From the NCBI GenBank assembly GCA_902789725.1, contig CADAPC010000003.1:28124-92123 (forward strand): a stretch of 64,000 bases of DNA, given 5' to 3'. Source of the stretch: an uncultured Bacteroidales bacterium (GTDB lineage Bacteria; Bacteroidota; Bacteroidia; Bacteroidales; Bacteroidaceae). Position numbers and translations under genes: made by a program. Below, one piece after another: positions 39,755 through 47,649 of this stretch. The notes beneath the pieces are model-generated. The model searched no databases, was not told where the DNA came from, and worked only from the letters and a program-made list of their open reading frames with translations. Every line of letters starts with the position of its first letter. The first letter of the stretch is position 1.

Positions 39755-40894
39755 ATGATTACGTTAGCAAAACACATTGAATTATTATTGCTTGAGCACG
39801 ATTGTGTGATTGTTCCAGGCTTAGGAGGCTTCATAGCCAATCATGCCGACGCACTTTACACAGGCGAACAGGAGAGTCTTTTTCTTCCTCCCTATCGCTC
39901 CATCGGCTTCAACCAACAGTTGCAGGCGAACGATGGACTGCTCGTACAATCTTACATGACAGCATACGACACTTCCTACCCTTTTGCCAATCTGCAAATG
40001 GAAAAAGATGTGGAGAAGATGATGTATGAACTGGACACGACGGGCGAATACACACTCGAAAACATAGGCACACTCAAAAAGGGAGTGAACAACAACATCA
40101 CCTTCATTGCTCCCGAAACAGGCGCGCTAACCCCTGCACTCTACGGCTTGTACTCCTGCCAGGTGGAGTCGTTGGCTCATGTAGCAAAGAGAAAGGAAAC
40201 AGAACGGAAATTGCAAGAAGCTGCCGCAGCCATGCAGATTCAGCACAGCGAAGAGACAAAGACGGACGAAGAAAAGAAAGACAACCATGTTGTCATCAAT
40301 CTGAACCACCGTTGGTTCGATGTAGCCATAGCTGCCGCAGCCGCCGTGGTTCTGCTCTTCTGCCTTTCCTACCCTGCCTTGAAGAATGCCCATGTAGAAA
40401 CCGACACGCTGACGGCATCCGTCACACCTGTTGAGAAAACACCTGTCAGCACAAAACCTACAGCCAACAAGCCAAAGGCTGAAGCTACAAAGGCCAACAA
40501 GGCAGAAGCAGACAAAGGTGCTGAAACTGAAATGGCAGTAAAAGCAAAGGAAGCAACTAAAACAGAAGAAGTTTCTAAAGAAGGGAATACAAACAGGACA
40601 GAGATAGCAAACAAAGCAGAGGAGAAGACGAAAGCAAAAGGGACAAATGCAGCCAGTGCACCAAAGGGTAAGTGCACCATTGTCCTTGCAAGCTATGTGA
40701 GCCAAAACAATGCAGAAACTTTCCTTTCGAAATTATCGAAAGAGGGCTTTACAGAAGGGAAATTTGTCAAGATAGGAAAAGTGTCGAGAATTCTTTACGC
40801 TGGATATGCCTCTGAAGCTGAAGCACAAAAAGCGCTGAAGGACTTGCGTCAGCAAAGTGCCGCTTTTGAAGAAGCATGGGTGATGCCATTATAA
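39755..40894 (+). CDS. HU-CCDC81 and SPOR domain-containing membrane protein
   Basis: Predicted inner-membrane protein linking a DNA-binding-like cytoplasmic head to a peptidoglycan-binding tail. 379 aa. N-terminal HU-CCDC81-type domain (MITLAKHIELLLLEHDCVIV to about 130), a coil, one TM (about residues 188-210, FDVAIAAAAAVVLLFCLSYPAL), a long Lys/Ala/Glu-rich spacer (residues 225-305), and a C-terminal SPOR domain (CTIVLASYVSQNNAETFLSKL to the end). SPOR domains bind denuded glycan at division sites. The role is inferred from domains. The FHA gene follows 13 bases downstream. Confidence 0.88.
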   Translation: MITLAKHIELLLLEHDCVIVPGLGGFIANHADALYTGEQESLFLPPYRSIGFNQQLQANDGLLVQSYMTAYDTSYPFANLQMEKDVEKMMYELDTTGEYTLENIGTLKKGVNNNITFIAPETGALTPALYGLYSCQVESLAHVAKRKETERKLQEAAAAMQIQHSEETKTDEEKKDNHVVINLNHRWFDVAIAAAAAVVLLFCLSYPALKNAHVETDTLTASVTPVEKTPVSTKPTANKPKAEATKANKAEADKGAETEMAVKAKEATKTEEVSKEGNTNRTEIANKAEEKTKAKGTNAASAPKGKCTIVLASYVSQNNAETFLSKLSKEGFTEGKFVKIGKVSRILYAGYASEAEAQKALKDLRQQSAAFEEAWVMPL

Positions 40895-40907
40895 AAACAG
40901 GTGAAAG

Positions 40908-41447
40908 ATGAAGAGAGTACGCTGTCCGAAATGTAAAAACTACATAGTTTTTGATGAAACGAACTACACTGACGGACAATCGCTCGTCTTTGTATGTGAA
41001 AACTGCAAGAAGGAATTTGGCATCCGCATAGGCAAGTCGAAACTGGCCAACCGGCATGAAGAGCAAGAACTCGATGAACAAGCCTACAGTCAGGACTATG
41101 GGAGCATCGTTGTTGTGGAGAACAGGTTTGCATTCAAGCAAGTCATCCCTCTGGATTTAGGAGAGAATGAGTTTGGACGCTATGTGCCTGGCACCAACAT
41201 CAACAAGCCCATCGAGACGCGCGACCCAAGCATCGACACGTTTCATTGTGTCATCACAGTCAAGAAGAACAAGCAAGGGAAACTGCAATACATATTGCGT
41301 GACGCACCAAGCGACACGGGCACATTCTACATGAATGACATTCTCCGCGATGTCGATCGCATCAATCTTGAGGATGGAGCCATCATCACCATAGGCGCAA
41401 CTACCCTGATTTTGCGTGCTGCAGCTGAACATGCGCCTACAAGATAA
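40908..41447 (+). CDS. Zinc-ribbon plus FHA domain protein
   Basis: Predicted phosphothreonine-binding adaptor in the cytoplasm. 179 aa. The N-terminus is a CxxC...CxxC zinc-ribbon of the MJ0042 type (RCPKCKNYIVFDE, then VCENCKKEF). The C-terminal half is an FHA fold: GENEFGRYVPGTNINKPI, the conserved SIDTFHCVITV strand with Ser and His, and GTFYMNDIL then the ending VDRINLEDGAIITIGATTLIL. No Ser/Thr kinase gene lies nearby. Gap to the HU/SPOR gene is 13 bases, so one transcript is likely. Confidence 0.85.
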   Translation: MKRVRCPKCKNYIVFDETNYTDGQSLVFVCENCKKEFGIRIGKSKLANRHEEQELDEQAYSQDYGSIVVVENRFAFKQVIPLDLGENEFGRYVPGTNINKPIETRDPSIDTFHCVITVKKNKQGKLQYILRDAPSDTGTFYMNDILRDVDRINLEDGAIITIGATTLILRAAAEHAPTR

Positions 41448-41474
41448 ACCCTTCTTGTATTCATCGTATATCCG

Positions 41475-41486
41475 ACATGTACATGT
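41475..41486. promoter_or_regulatory. Perfect 12-bp palindrome upstream of the AraC pair
   Basis: ACATGTACATGT reads the same on both strands. It is 48 bases upstream of ATG 41535 and 27 bases after the FHA stop. It could be an operator for one of the two AraC regulators, though AraC proteins often prefer direct repeats. Confidence 0.4.
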
Positions 41487-41534
41487 AAGAGAGATTCTTG
41501 CATTAACAGTCATACCCTACATAAATGTAAAAAA

Positions 41535-42455
41535 ATGAAAAAAACAGGAAATTTGATTACCAAAGACGACGCTCCAAACGCCTTCTTTTCTTCATTTGAA
41601 GGGAAGTACATCATCATGGACAACCTTGATGAAAAGTCAGACCCCGTCATAAAAGAGCGCGAAGAAGTCTATAATGCCGACTACGTTTACGTAACAGTTG
41701 TGCTGAGAGGCACACTCCACATGGTAGTGGGAGGCACAGAGTTGGAAATCAAAGCGAACGAATACCTTGCCGTAACACCCTGCATGAGCGTCAAGGTGAA
41801 AGAGTCAAGATGCATCTACTTCGCCTATCTGACGATGAGTCACATTATGGGCGATATTTACAGGCGCACCAATGTGCAGAGCAAAATCCGTTTCCATGCC
41901 TTCAAGTTCCGCCACGTGCATTTCGATGCAGAACGCACATCCATTCTTTTCGATTGCTACAGGCGCATCAAGCGAGAGCATCAGCGAGAAAATTACTCCA
42001 TGAAAGAAATGGTGCTGCGCGCCTATCAAGGTGCCTATGTCGTCAAACTGTTCTCCATTGTCAGCAGCGACGACATTGTCAGCCACGCGAAGAAAAACAG
42101 CCGACAATACATGTTGTTTAACGACTTCATTCTCCTCCTCGACAAAAAGCATAAAGCGGAACGTTCCGTACAGTACTATGCTGATGAACTGAACATCACC
42201 CCAAAGTACCTATCATCCATTGTCTATTCCTACACGGGGCTGACAGCATCACAAGTCATCGACCAGTATGTTGTGTACTCCATCAAGCAGTTCCTCTACA
42301 AGAACGACCGCAATATCAAGGCCGTGAGCGAAGAGTTCAACTTCCCCAGCCAAAGCTTCTTTGGCAGATATTTCAAACGCACAACAGGAGTATCTCCCAA
42401 CCAGTACATCAAGAAGCACAACGTCAAGTCCATCAATTTCATATCAAACGACTAA
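41535..42455 (+). CDS. AraC-family transcriptional regulator (first of tandem pair)
   Basis: Predicted DNA-binding regulator. 306 aa: an N-terminal cupin-like sensor (residues 1-165; VVLRGTLHMVVGGTELEIKANEYLAV) and a C-terminal double helix-turn-helix of the AraC type (about 195-300; YADELNITPKYLSSIVYSYTG, then VSEEFNFPSQSFFGRYFKRTTGVSPNQYIK). The second gene of the same family starts 12 bases after its stop. Weak similarity between the two (both end in a GRYFKRTTG / SRFFKRVTG block) suggests old duplication. The ligand is unknown. Confidence 0.9.
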   Translation: MKKTGNLITKDDAPNAFFSSFEGKYIIMDNLDEKSDPVIKEREEVYNADYVYVTVVLRGTLHMVVGGTELEIKANEYLAVTPCMSVKVKESRCIYFAYLTMSHIMGDIYRRTNVQSKIRFHAFKFRHVHFDAERTSILFDCYRRIKREHQRENYSMKEMVLRAYQGAYVVKLFSIVSSDDIVSHAKKNSRQYMLFNDFILLLDKKHKAERSVQYYADELNITPKYLSSIVYSYTGLTASQVIDQYVVYSIKQFLYKNDRNIKAVSEEFNFPSQSFFGRYFKRTTGVSPNQYIKKHNVKSINFISND

Positions 42456-42467
42456 AGATTGCCACCT

Positions 42468-43412
42468 ATGAACGACATAACACCCAATACGTCTGGCGCC
42501 CACAGCACCCGATATGTGGAATACACAGATATTTTTGCCGACAGCAGCATCAAACCTTCAGCAAGCATTCCCGGTTCGCTGCTCTTGTTCGACACATTCC
42601 AAGGCGTGAACCTGCTGCAGCACCTCTACTACAAGGAAGAACACAAAATGTACCAAAAAGTGTGCATCTACATTATACGCGGTGAAGCCATACTGGAAAT
42701 CAACAGTAAAAAGCATAAACTCACGTCCAACATGCTCATCACCATCATGCCTGAAAACATGACACGCATATCTTATGCCTCCACCGACTTGCAGTACTTC
42801 ATGCTGGTGCTCTACCCAAAACTGTCCAACCAAATCTACAACGACATTGGCGTCACCTACAGCAATGCCAAACTCTCCCTGCAGCATTTCATCTCCCCAC
42901 TGGCCGCTGACCAGACCCTGCGAATGCTCAACCTCTACAACGACATCAAGTTTGAAATTCAGGGGAAGGACTATGAACTAAAAGAATCCTATATACACTG
43001 CCTACTTCAGGCACTGGTGGTTGAAAACATCAACATACACAAATATAACCCCATGCCCTTGCAGGGAGGCGACAGCAGCTCACGCCAATACGACGTCTAT
43101 TGCCACTTCCTCAGTTTGCTCAACAAGCACGCAGGCGAGCAACGTTCTGTGTTTTTCTACGCCAAACAGCTCGGCATTTCCAGCAAGTACCTCTCATATG
43201 TATGCATCAGCTATAGCAAGAAGAACGCCTCCACATGGATTGGAGAAGCTGTCATCCAGAAAGCGAAAGCGCTGATGGTGGTACACAACTACTCTCTGAC
43301 AGAAACCTGCCAAACGCTCCATTTCCCAACGGTAAGCAGTTTTAGCCGCTTCTTCAAGAGGGTCACTGGAATAACGCCCAAAGCGTTTGTCAAGTTGCAA
43401 GAGAAGCAATAA
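42468..43412 (+). CDS. AraC-family transcriptional regulator (second of tandem pair)
   Basis: Predicted DNA-binding regulator. 314 aa from ATG 42468; TTG 42459 is in frame but less likely. Cupin-like sensor (residues 30-150, IYIIRGEAILEINSKKHKLTSNMLITIMPENM) and C-terminal AraC HTH pair (YAKQLGISSKYLSYVCISYSKK and CQTLHFPTVSSFSRFFKRVTGITPKAFVK). The neighbouring nhaA gene begins 114 bases downstream on the same strand, so nhaA or unlinked genes could be targets; the sequence does not say which. Confidence 0.9.
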   Translation: MNDITPNTSGAHSTRYVEYTDIFADSSIKPSASIPGSLLLFDTFQGVNLLQHLYYKEEHKMYQKVCIYIIRGEAILEINSKKHKLTSNMLITIMPENMTRISYASTDLQYFMLVLYPKLSNQIYNDIGVTYSNAKLSLQHFISPLAADQTLRMLNLYNDIKFEIQGKDYELKESYIHCLLQALVVENINIHKYNPMPLQGGDSSSRQYDVYCHFLSLLNKHAGEQRSVFFYAKQLGISSKYLSYVCISYSKKNASTWIGEAVIQKAKALMVVHNYSLTETCQTLHFPTVSSFSRFFKRVTGITPKAFVKLQEKQ

Positions 43413-43526
43413 CGTCTTTCTCCGGGTGGGGACTTCACCGTCCACAAGGCTTGTCCACCCTCTGAATATGCCAGCTTCATTCTCTGCATCAAAAAGATAT
43501 TCATTAACCCACAAAGAGACCTTCTT

Positions 43527-44948
43527 ATGCGATTAATTCCACTTTACACTTGGAACAAAGGACTTCACTCCATGAGCCTTTCTGGCCGAAGCTTCATGAA
43601 ACAACCTTGGGCAAGCGGCGTCACTCTATTAGCATGCGTCATCGTGGCCATGCTGCTTGCCAACCTGCCCTCCACAGCACACTACTATCATGAAATTTTG
43701 GAGACCAGCCTCTCCATGTCCATCAGCAACGAAAGTTTCTCCATCAGTTTCCCTCAGGACATGACGGTTGAGAAATTCATCAACGACATCCTGATGGTTG
43801 TGTTCTTTTTCACCGTCGGACTTGAAATCAAGCGCGAAGTGATGTGTGGCGAACTCTCCAGTGTCAAGAAAGCTCTTTTGCCTGTCATCGCAGCAGCAGG
43901 CGGAATGCTTGCCCCTGCACTCATCTACACCTTATTTAATATAGGCACATCTACCGCAGGAGGTTGGGGAATCCCCACAGCCACCGATATAGCCTTTGCG
44001 GTAGGCATCATGTCCATTCTCGGCAACAGGGTACCCATATCGCTCAAAATATTCCTCACTGCCCTTGCCATCGCCGACGACCTTGGAGCCATCCTCGTCG
44101 TAGCTTTCTTCTACGGAGGCAACATCGACGTTCCCCTCCTCCTTGTGGCATTGGTCATTTTGGGTGGCATCTACCTGATGAACAAACTGGGCGAAAAACG
44201 CATGATGTACTACCTCATCCCAGCCATCGTTGTGTGGTTTCTCTTCTATTATTCAGGCATTCACTCCACCATGTCAGGCGTAGTGATGGCTTTCATGATA
44301 CCGATGGATGCACGCTTCAACCGTTCGTACCTCAATCGCAGCAACCACAAGTATCTCACACGCATTGCCCGCTACGATGACGATGAATTTGAAAAGGGCA
44401 TACCCTTCCCCAACGGACCACAGCGCCATTGTCTGCGCCGCATGAGCTACATCAACAACAACTCCATAGGCATGTCCTACCGTTTGGAGCATGCCCTCAA
44501 TCCTTGGGTTAATTTCCTCATCATGCCCATTTTTGCTTTGGCCAACGCTGGAGTAGTCATCCCCGACGTCAGCTTCTTCAACATTTTCCAATCCCTCCCG
44601 CTCGAGAATGTAGGCTTTGTAGGCATGGGCATCTTCTTTGGCCTGCTTATAGGAAAACCCATCGGCATTGCCATCGCCTCCTTCATCGCCATCAAGTGCA
44701 AGGTGGGAGCTATGCCTGAAGGAGCTTCGTGGAAGATGCTCTTTGCGGTTTCCTGCCTTGGCGGTATAGGATTCACAATGGCCATTTTTGTCGATACGCT
44801 CTCGTTCGGGGAACTCGACCCAGCCACAACCGACATGCTCCGCTCCTCAGGTAAGATTGCCGTTCTCCTCGGTTCTCTTTGCGCCGGCATCCTTGGGTCG
44901 TTGCTGATTTCCCTCTTCGCCAAAATGGAAGCATCGAAGGTTAAATAA
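43527..44948 (+). CDS. nhaA: Na+/H+ antiporter NhaA
   Basis: Inner-membrane antiporter that exports Na+ in exchange for H+. 473 aa with about 12 membrane segments, longer than E. coli NhaA (388 aa) because of a loop around residues 255-310. Key marks: FFTVGLEIKREVMCGELSS, GWGIPTATDIAFAVGIMSILGN, the paired Asp in TALAIADDLGAILVVAFFY, and CLGGIGFTMAIFVDTLSF near the C-terminus. ATG 43527 is 114 bases after the AraC stop. The next 16 bases after its stop lead straight into a 21-bp repeat array. Confidence 0.96.
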   Translation: MRLIPLYTWNKGLHSMSLSGRSFMKQPWASGVTLLACVIVAMLLANLPSTAHYYHEILETSLSMSISNESFSISFPQDMTVEKFINDILMVVFFFTVGLEIKREVMCGELSSVKKALLPVIAAAGGMLAPALIYTLFNIGTSTAGGWGIPTATDIAFAVGIMSILGNRVPISLKIFLTALAIADDLGAILVVAFFYGGNIDVPLLLVALVILGGIYLMNKLGEKRMMYYLIPAIVVWFLFYYSGIHSTMSGVVMAFMIPMDARFNRSYLNRSNHKYLTRIARYDDDEFEKGIPFPNGPQRHCLRRMSYINNNSIGMSYRLEHALNPWVNFLIMPIFALANAGVVIPDVSFFNIFQSLPLENVGFVGMGIFFGLLIGKPIGIAIASFIAIKCKVGAMPEGASWKMLFAVSCLGGIGFTMAIFVDTLSFGELDPATTDMLRSSGKIAVLLGSLCAGILGSLLISLFAKMEASKVK

Positions 44949-44964
44949 AGAAATCGCAAGAATA

Positions 44965-45027
44965 AATAAGGCAGCGTTATTACTCAATAAGGCAGCGTTA
45001 TTGCTCAATAAGGCAACGTTATTGCTC
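44965..45027 (+). repeat. Tandem array of three 21-bp partly palindromic units (AATAAGG type)
   Basis: Units at 44965, 44986 and 45007, exactly 21 bp apart: AATAAGGCAGCGTTATT plus ACTC or GCTC (the third has AACG). Arms AATAA/TTATT flank a 7-base centre. A weaker fourth unit starts at 45028 (AATAACC). Unit sequence and spacing match the array at 7099, 37.9 kb away. It lies between nhaA and the shared terminator at 45046. Confidence 0.88.
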
Positions 45028-45045
45028 AATAACCTTTCCATAACT

Positions 45046-45089
45046 AAAAAGAACAGAGCACTCCAGCGAGGAGTGCTCTGTTCTTTTTT
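45046..45089. terminator. Bidirectional terminator between nhaA and the J-domain gene
   Basis: Perfect 14-bp stem GAACAGAGCACTCC / GGAGTGCTCTGTTC, 5-base loop, with A-run on the left and six T on the right. Serves convergent nhaA and the J-domain gene. Confidence 0.93.
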
Positions 45090-45112
45090 CACACTAAATT
45101 ATTGAAGGGCAC

Positions 45113-45772
45113 TTAGCTTCGACGTGCCTGTTCAAGAAGCGCTTTCTGATGTTCCGACAAGTTGGTGGGGATGGTGACATCAAACACAATGATGAGGTCC
45201 TTGAGTGTGCCATCGCTCTTCGTTCCCCCTTTTCCCTTCAAGCGCACACGCTTGCCTGGTTGAGTGCCAGAAGCCACTTTCAGTTTGAACTTTCCATACG
45301 TAGTGCTGAGGATGATGTCACCCCCCAGCATCGCTGTCCACACATCAATGGGTGCATGCGCCTCCACTTCGGAAGGTTCAGCCGAACGGCGCGTGGCACG
45401 TGTGCGCCGACTGCCTCCCATGCCCATGCCACCAAAGATTTGTTGGAAGAAGTCACTCATGCCTCCTTCGCCCCCCATATTGAACGAGAAACCCTCAAAC
45501 GGATTGCCTCCACCGCCTCCTGCGCCAAAGCCGCCAAACTGCTCTGCCTGTTTCCAATTTTCGCCATATTGGTCATACTTGGCACGCTTCTCAGGGTCGT
45601 TCAGCACTTCGTATGCCTCATTCAGCATTTGGAACTTCGCCTTAGCCTTGGGATCGTCAGGATGAAGATCGGGATGAAACTGTTTCGAGCGCTTCCGATA
45701 AGCTGCCCTTATGTCTTTCTGTGGAGTATCCTTTGGAATACCCATCACTTTGTAATAATCAATGAATGCCAT
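45113..45772 (-). CDS. J-domain co-chaperone (CbpA-like, short)
   Basis: Predicted DnaK co-chaperone in the cytoplasm. 219 aa. J domain with HPD (residues 1-70; [16 protein letters not shown]), Gly/Phe-rich linker (75-125; [17 protein letters not shown]), then a single C-terminal substrate-binding-type domain ([44 protein letters not shown], to about 205). CbpA has two such domains and about 300 aa, so the first (CTD I) and the zinc finger are missing. The form is known in Bacteroidota, so this is a family variant rather than a break. It diverges from the 5'-nucleotidase gene. Confidence 0.88.
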   Translation of the reverse strand: MAFIDYYKVMGIPKDTPQKDIRAAYRKRSKQFHPDLHPDDPKAKAKFQMLNEAYEVLNDPEKRAKYDQYGENWKQAEQFGGFGAGGGGGNPFEGFSFNMGGEGGMSDFFQQIFGGMGMGGSRRTRATRRSAEPSEVEAHAPIDVWTAMLGGDIILSTTYGKFKLKVASGTQPGKRVRLKGKGGTKSDGTLKDLIIVFDVTIPTNLSEHQKALLEQARRS

Positions 45773-45833
45773 AATTTCAGAGTTTTTTCATCCCATAGCA
45801 CCACAAAAAAGATGCCAATGGCCCATTTTGGCA

Positions 45834-45848
45834 GAAGTATTTTACTTC
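45834..45848. promoter_or_regulatory. 15-bp inverted repeat upstream of the J-domain gene
   Basis: GAAGTA-TTT-TACTTC is a perfect 6-bp dyad 62 bases upstream of the J-domain start. It might bind a regulator of this gene; there is no second copy in the divergent region. Confidence 0.3.
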
Positions 45849-45927
45849 CGCCGCAAAGTTTTTAGGCACTTATGGTCAAGTCAATCTCCTTTCCTTCCGC
45901 CCGAAGACAAGAAAAACAAGCTTTCCT

Positions 45928-45958
45928 TTTGCGCTTCGGACGTTTTTTCGTACCTTTG
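45928..45958 (+). promoter_or_regulatory. Promoter of the 5'-nucleotidase-like gene, almost leaderless
   Basis: TTTG (45928-45931), 19-base spacer, TACCTTTG (45951-45958): a full match. The ATG is at 45967, only 8 bases after the -7 box, so the predicted leader is about 0-5 bases. Confidence 0.85.
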
Positions 45959-45966
45959 CAAAAAGT

Positions 45967-47649
45967 ATGAATGCAGAGAGAAAGCATCTGAAGATTATAT
46001 TCACTACTGACGTACACGGGAATTACTTCCCCTACGATTTTCGTCATGAGCACTGGGGGAAAGGCAGCCTCCAGCGGGTGCATGCATTCGTAGCCCAATT
46101 GGTGCAACAAAATCCTGGCAACACCCTCCTGATTGACGGGGGTGACATGCTGCAGGGAGAACCTACTGCCTACTACTTCAACAATCATTGCGAACACTCG
46201 CGCCACAAGGTAGCAGACATCTGCAACTACATCGGCTACGATGTGGCAGTGATAGGCAATCACGACATCGAAATGGGGCGACACATTTTTGACAAATACG
46301 TGAAAGAGTGCAATTTTCCCATCTTAGGAGCCAATGTGACAGACCTCGAAACGGGCGAGCCTTATTTCCAGCCCTATGAGGTGTTCTATCGGCAGGGACT
46401 CAAGATTGCCGTCATTGGATTCATCACTCCTGCCATTCCACACTGGATTCCCAAAGAAATTTGGAATGGACTCCGCTTTGAGGACATTCGTGAAAGTGCT
46501 GAGCATTGGGTGAAACTGGTACACGAAGATGAGAAGCCCGATTTTGTGATAGGCCTACTCCATTCAGGCATTGATGAAGGTATCGTGACCCCTGATTACA
46601 AAGAAAACGCAACCCGCGAAACCGCTGAAAACGTGGAGGGCTTCGACTTAATTCTTTATGGTCACGACCATGCCAGCAACATGGAGGAAATCACTACACG
46701 AGGTGGGAGGAATGTGCCTTGCGTCAACCCTGGCTGTTATGCCTACAGTGTGGCTGTAGTGGATGTGGACTTCCGCATCGACAAGGCGGGCAAGGTGACC
46801 AGCCACGAAATTCAGTGCACACTCAACTACATCGGCACGCTCCACAATCAGCATGCCAATTCGTTCAGAAAACACTTCTCGTTCCCTTTCCACGAAGTGA
46901 AACGCTTCGCTACTGAAAAAATTGGTACGTTCCTCAACCGCGTAGATGTTACCGATGCCTATTTCGGCTCCTCGGCTTACATTGACTTGATTCAGTCCCT
47001 GCAACTGAAGGTGAGCGAAGCCGACATTTCATTCAGTGCTCCACTCTTCTTCAATGCTTCCATCGAGGCAGGCGACATCAAAGTCAGCAACCTCTTCGAC
47101 CTCTACCGTTTTGAGGATCACCTCTACACTCTTTTGCTGACAGGCAAAGAAATCAGGCGCTATCTGGAAGTGAGCTACGGCAGCTGGGTGCAGCAGATGC
47201 ACTCCCCCACCGACCCCATGTTGCTCATCAGCCCCATGAAGAGCAACCCCGAGCGAATGGGATTCAAAAACTTCATCTTCAATTTCGACTCAGCAGCTGG
47301 CATACGCTATGAAGTGGATGTCACAAAACCCGAAGGGGAACGGGTGAACATCCTTTCAATGGAAGATGGTCGCCCCTTTCTGATGAATGAGACCTATACC
47401 GTAGCCATGACCGCCTATCGAGCCAATGGTGGAGGCGAACTCCTAACCAAGGGGGCTGGTCTTTCGAAAGAGGAAATAGACTCACGCATCATGAACGTGA
47501 GCGAGCATGACATCCGCTACTACCTGATGGAATACATCAAGGAGCTTGGCACCATCAATCCTCAACCCAAAAACCATTGGCGGTTTGTGCCCGAGGACTG
47601 GGTGGCCCAAGCAACCGAAAGAGAAAGGAAAATTCTGTTCAACCCTTAA
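45967..47649 (+). CDS. Bifunctional metallophosphatase / 5'-nucleotidase-like protein, cytoplasmic
   Basis: Predicted dinuclear-metal phosphoesterase of the UshA/5'-nucleotidase type. 560 aa. The N-terminal calcineurin domain shows FTTDVHGNYFP, LLIDGGDMLQGEP, AVIGNHDIEMG, GLLHSGID and LYGHDHASN in order; the C-terminal 5_nucleotid_C domain includes FRKHFSFPFHEV and NETYTVAMTAYRANGGGELL. Unlike most relatives it has no signal peptide. The start at 45967 is fixed by the promoter 8 bases upstream. Its TAA overlaps the stop of the convergent DUF5107 gene (47646-47649). Confidence 0.88.
   Translation: MNAERKHLKIIFTTDVHGNYFPYDFRHEHWGKGSLQRVHAFVAQLVQQNPGNTLLIDGGDMLQGEPTAYYFNNHCEHSRHKVADICNYIGYDVAVIGNHDIEMGRHIFDKYVKECNFPILGANVTDLETGEPYFQPYEVFYRQGLKIAVIGFITPAIPHWIPKEIWNGLRFEDIRESAEHWVKLVHEDEKPDFVIGLLHSGIDEGIVTPDYKENATRETAENVEGFDLILYGHDHASNMEEITTRGGRNVPCVNPGCYAYSVAVVDVDFRIDKAGKVTSHEIQCTLNYIGTLHNQHANSFRKHFSFPFHEVKRFATEKIGTFLNRVDVTDAYFGSSAYIDLIQSLQLKVSEADISFSAPLFFNASIEAGDIKVSNLFDLYRFEDHLYTLLLTGKEIRRYLEVSYGSWVQQMHSPTDPMLLISPMKSNPERMGFKNFIFNFDSAAGIRYEVDVTKPEGERVNILSMEDGRPFLMNETYTVAMTAYRANGGGELLTKGAGLSKEEIDSRIMNVSEHDIRYYLMEYIKELGTINPQPKNHWRFVPEDWVAQATERERKILFNP

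Noticed and set aside
44965..45027. CRISPR array
   Set aside because: Units are contiguous 21-bp tandem repeats with no unique spacers, and no cas gene is in the window.
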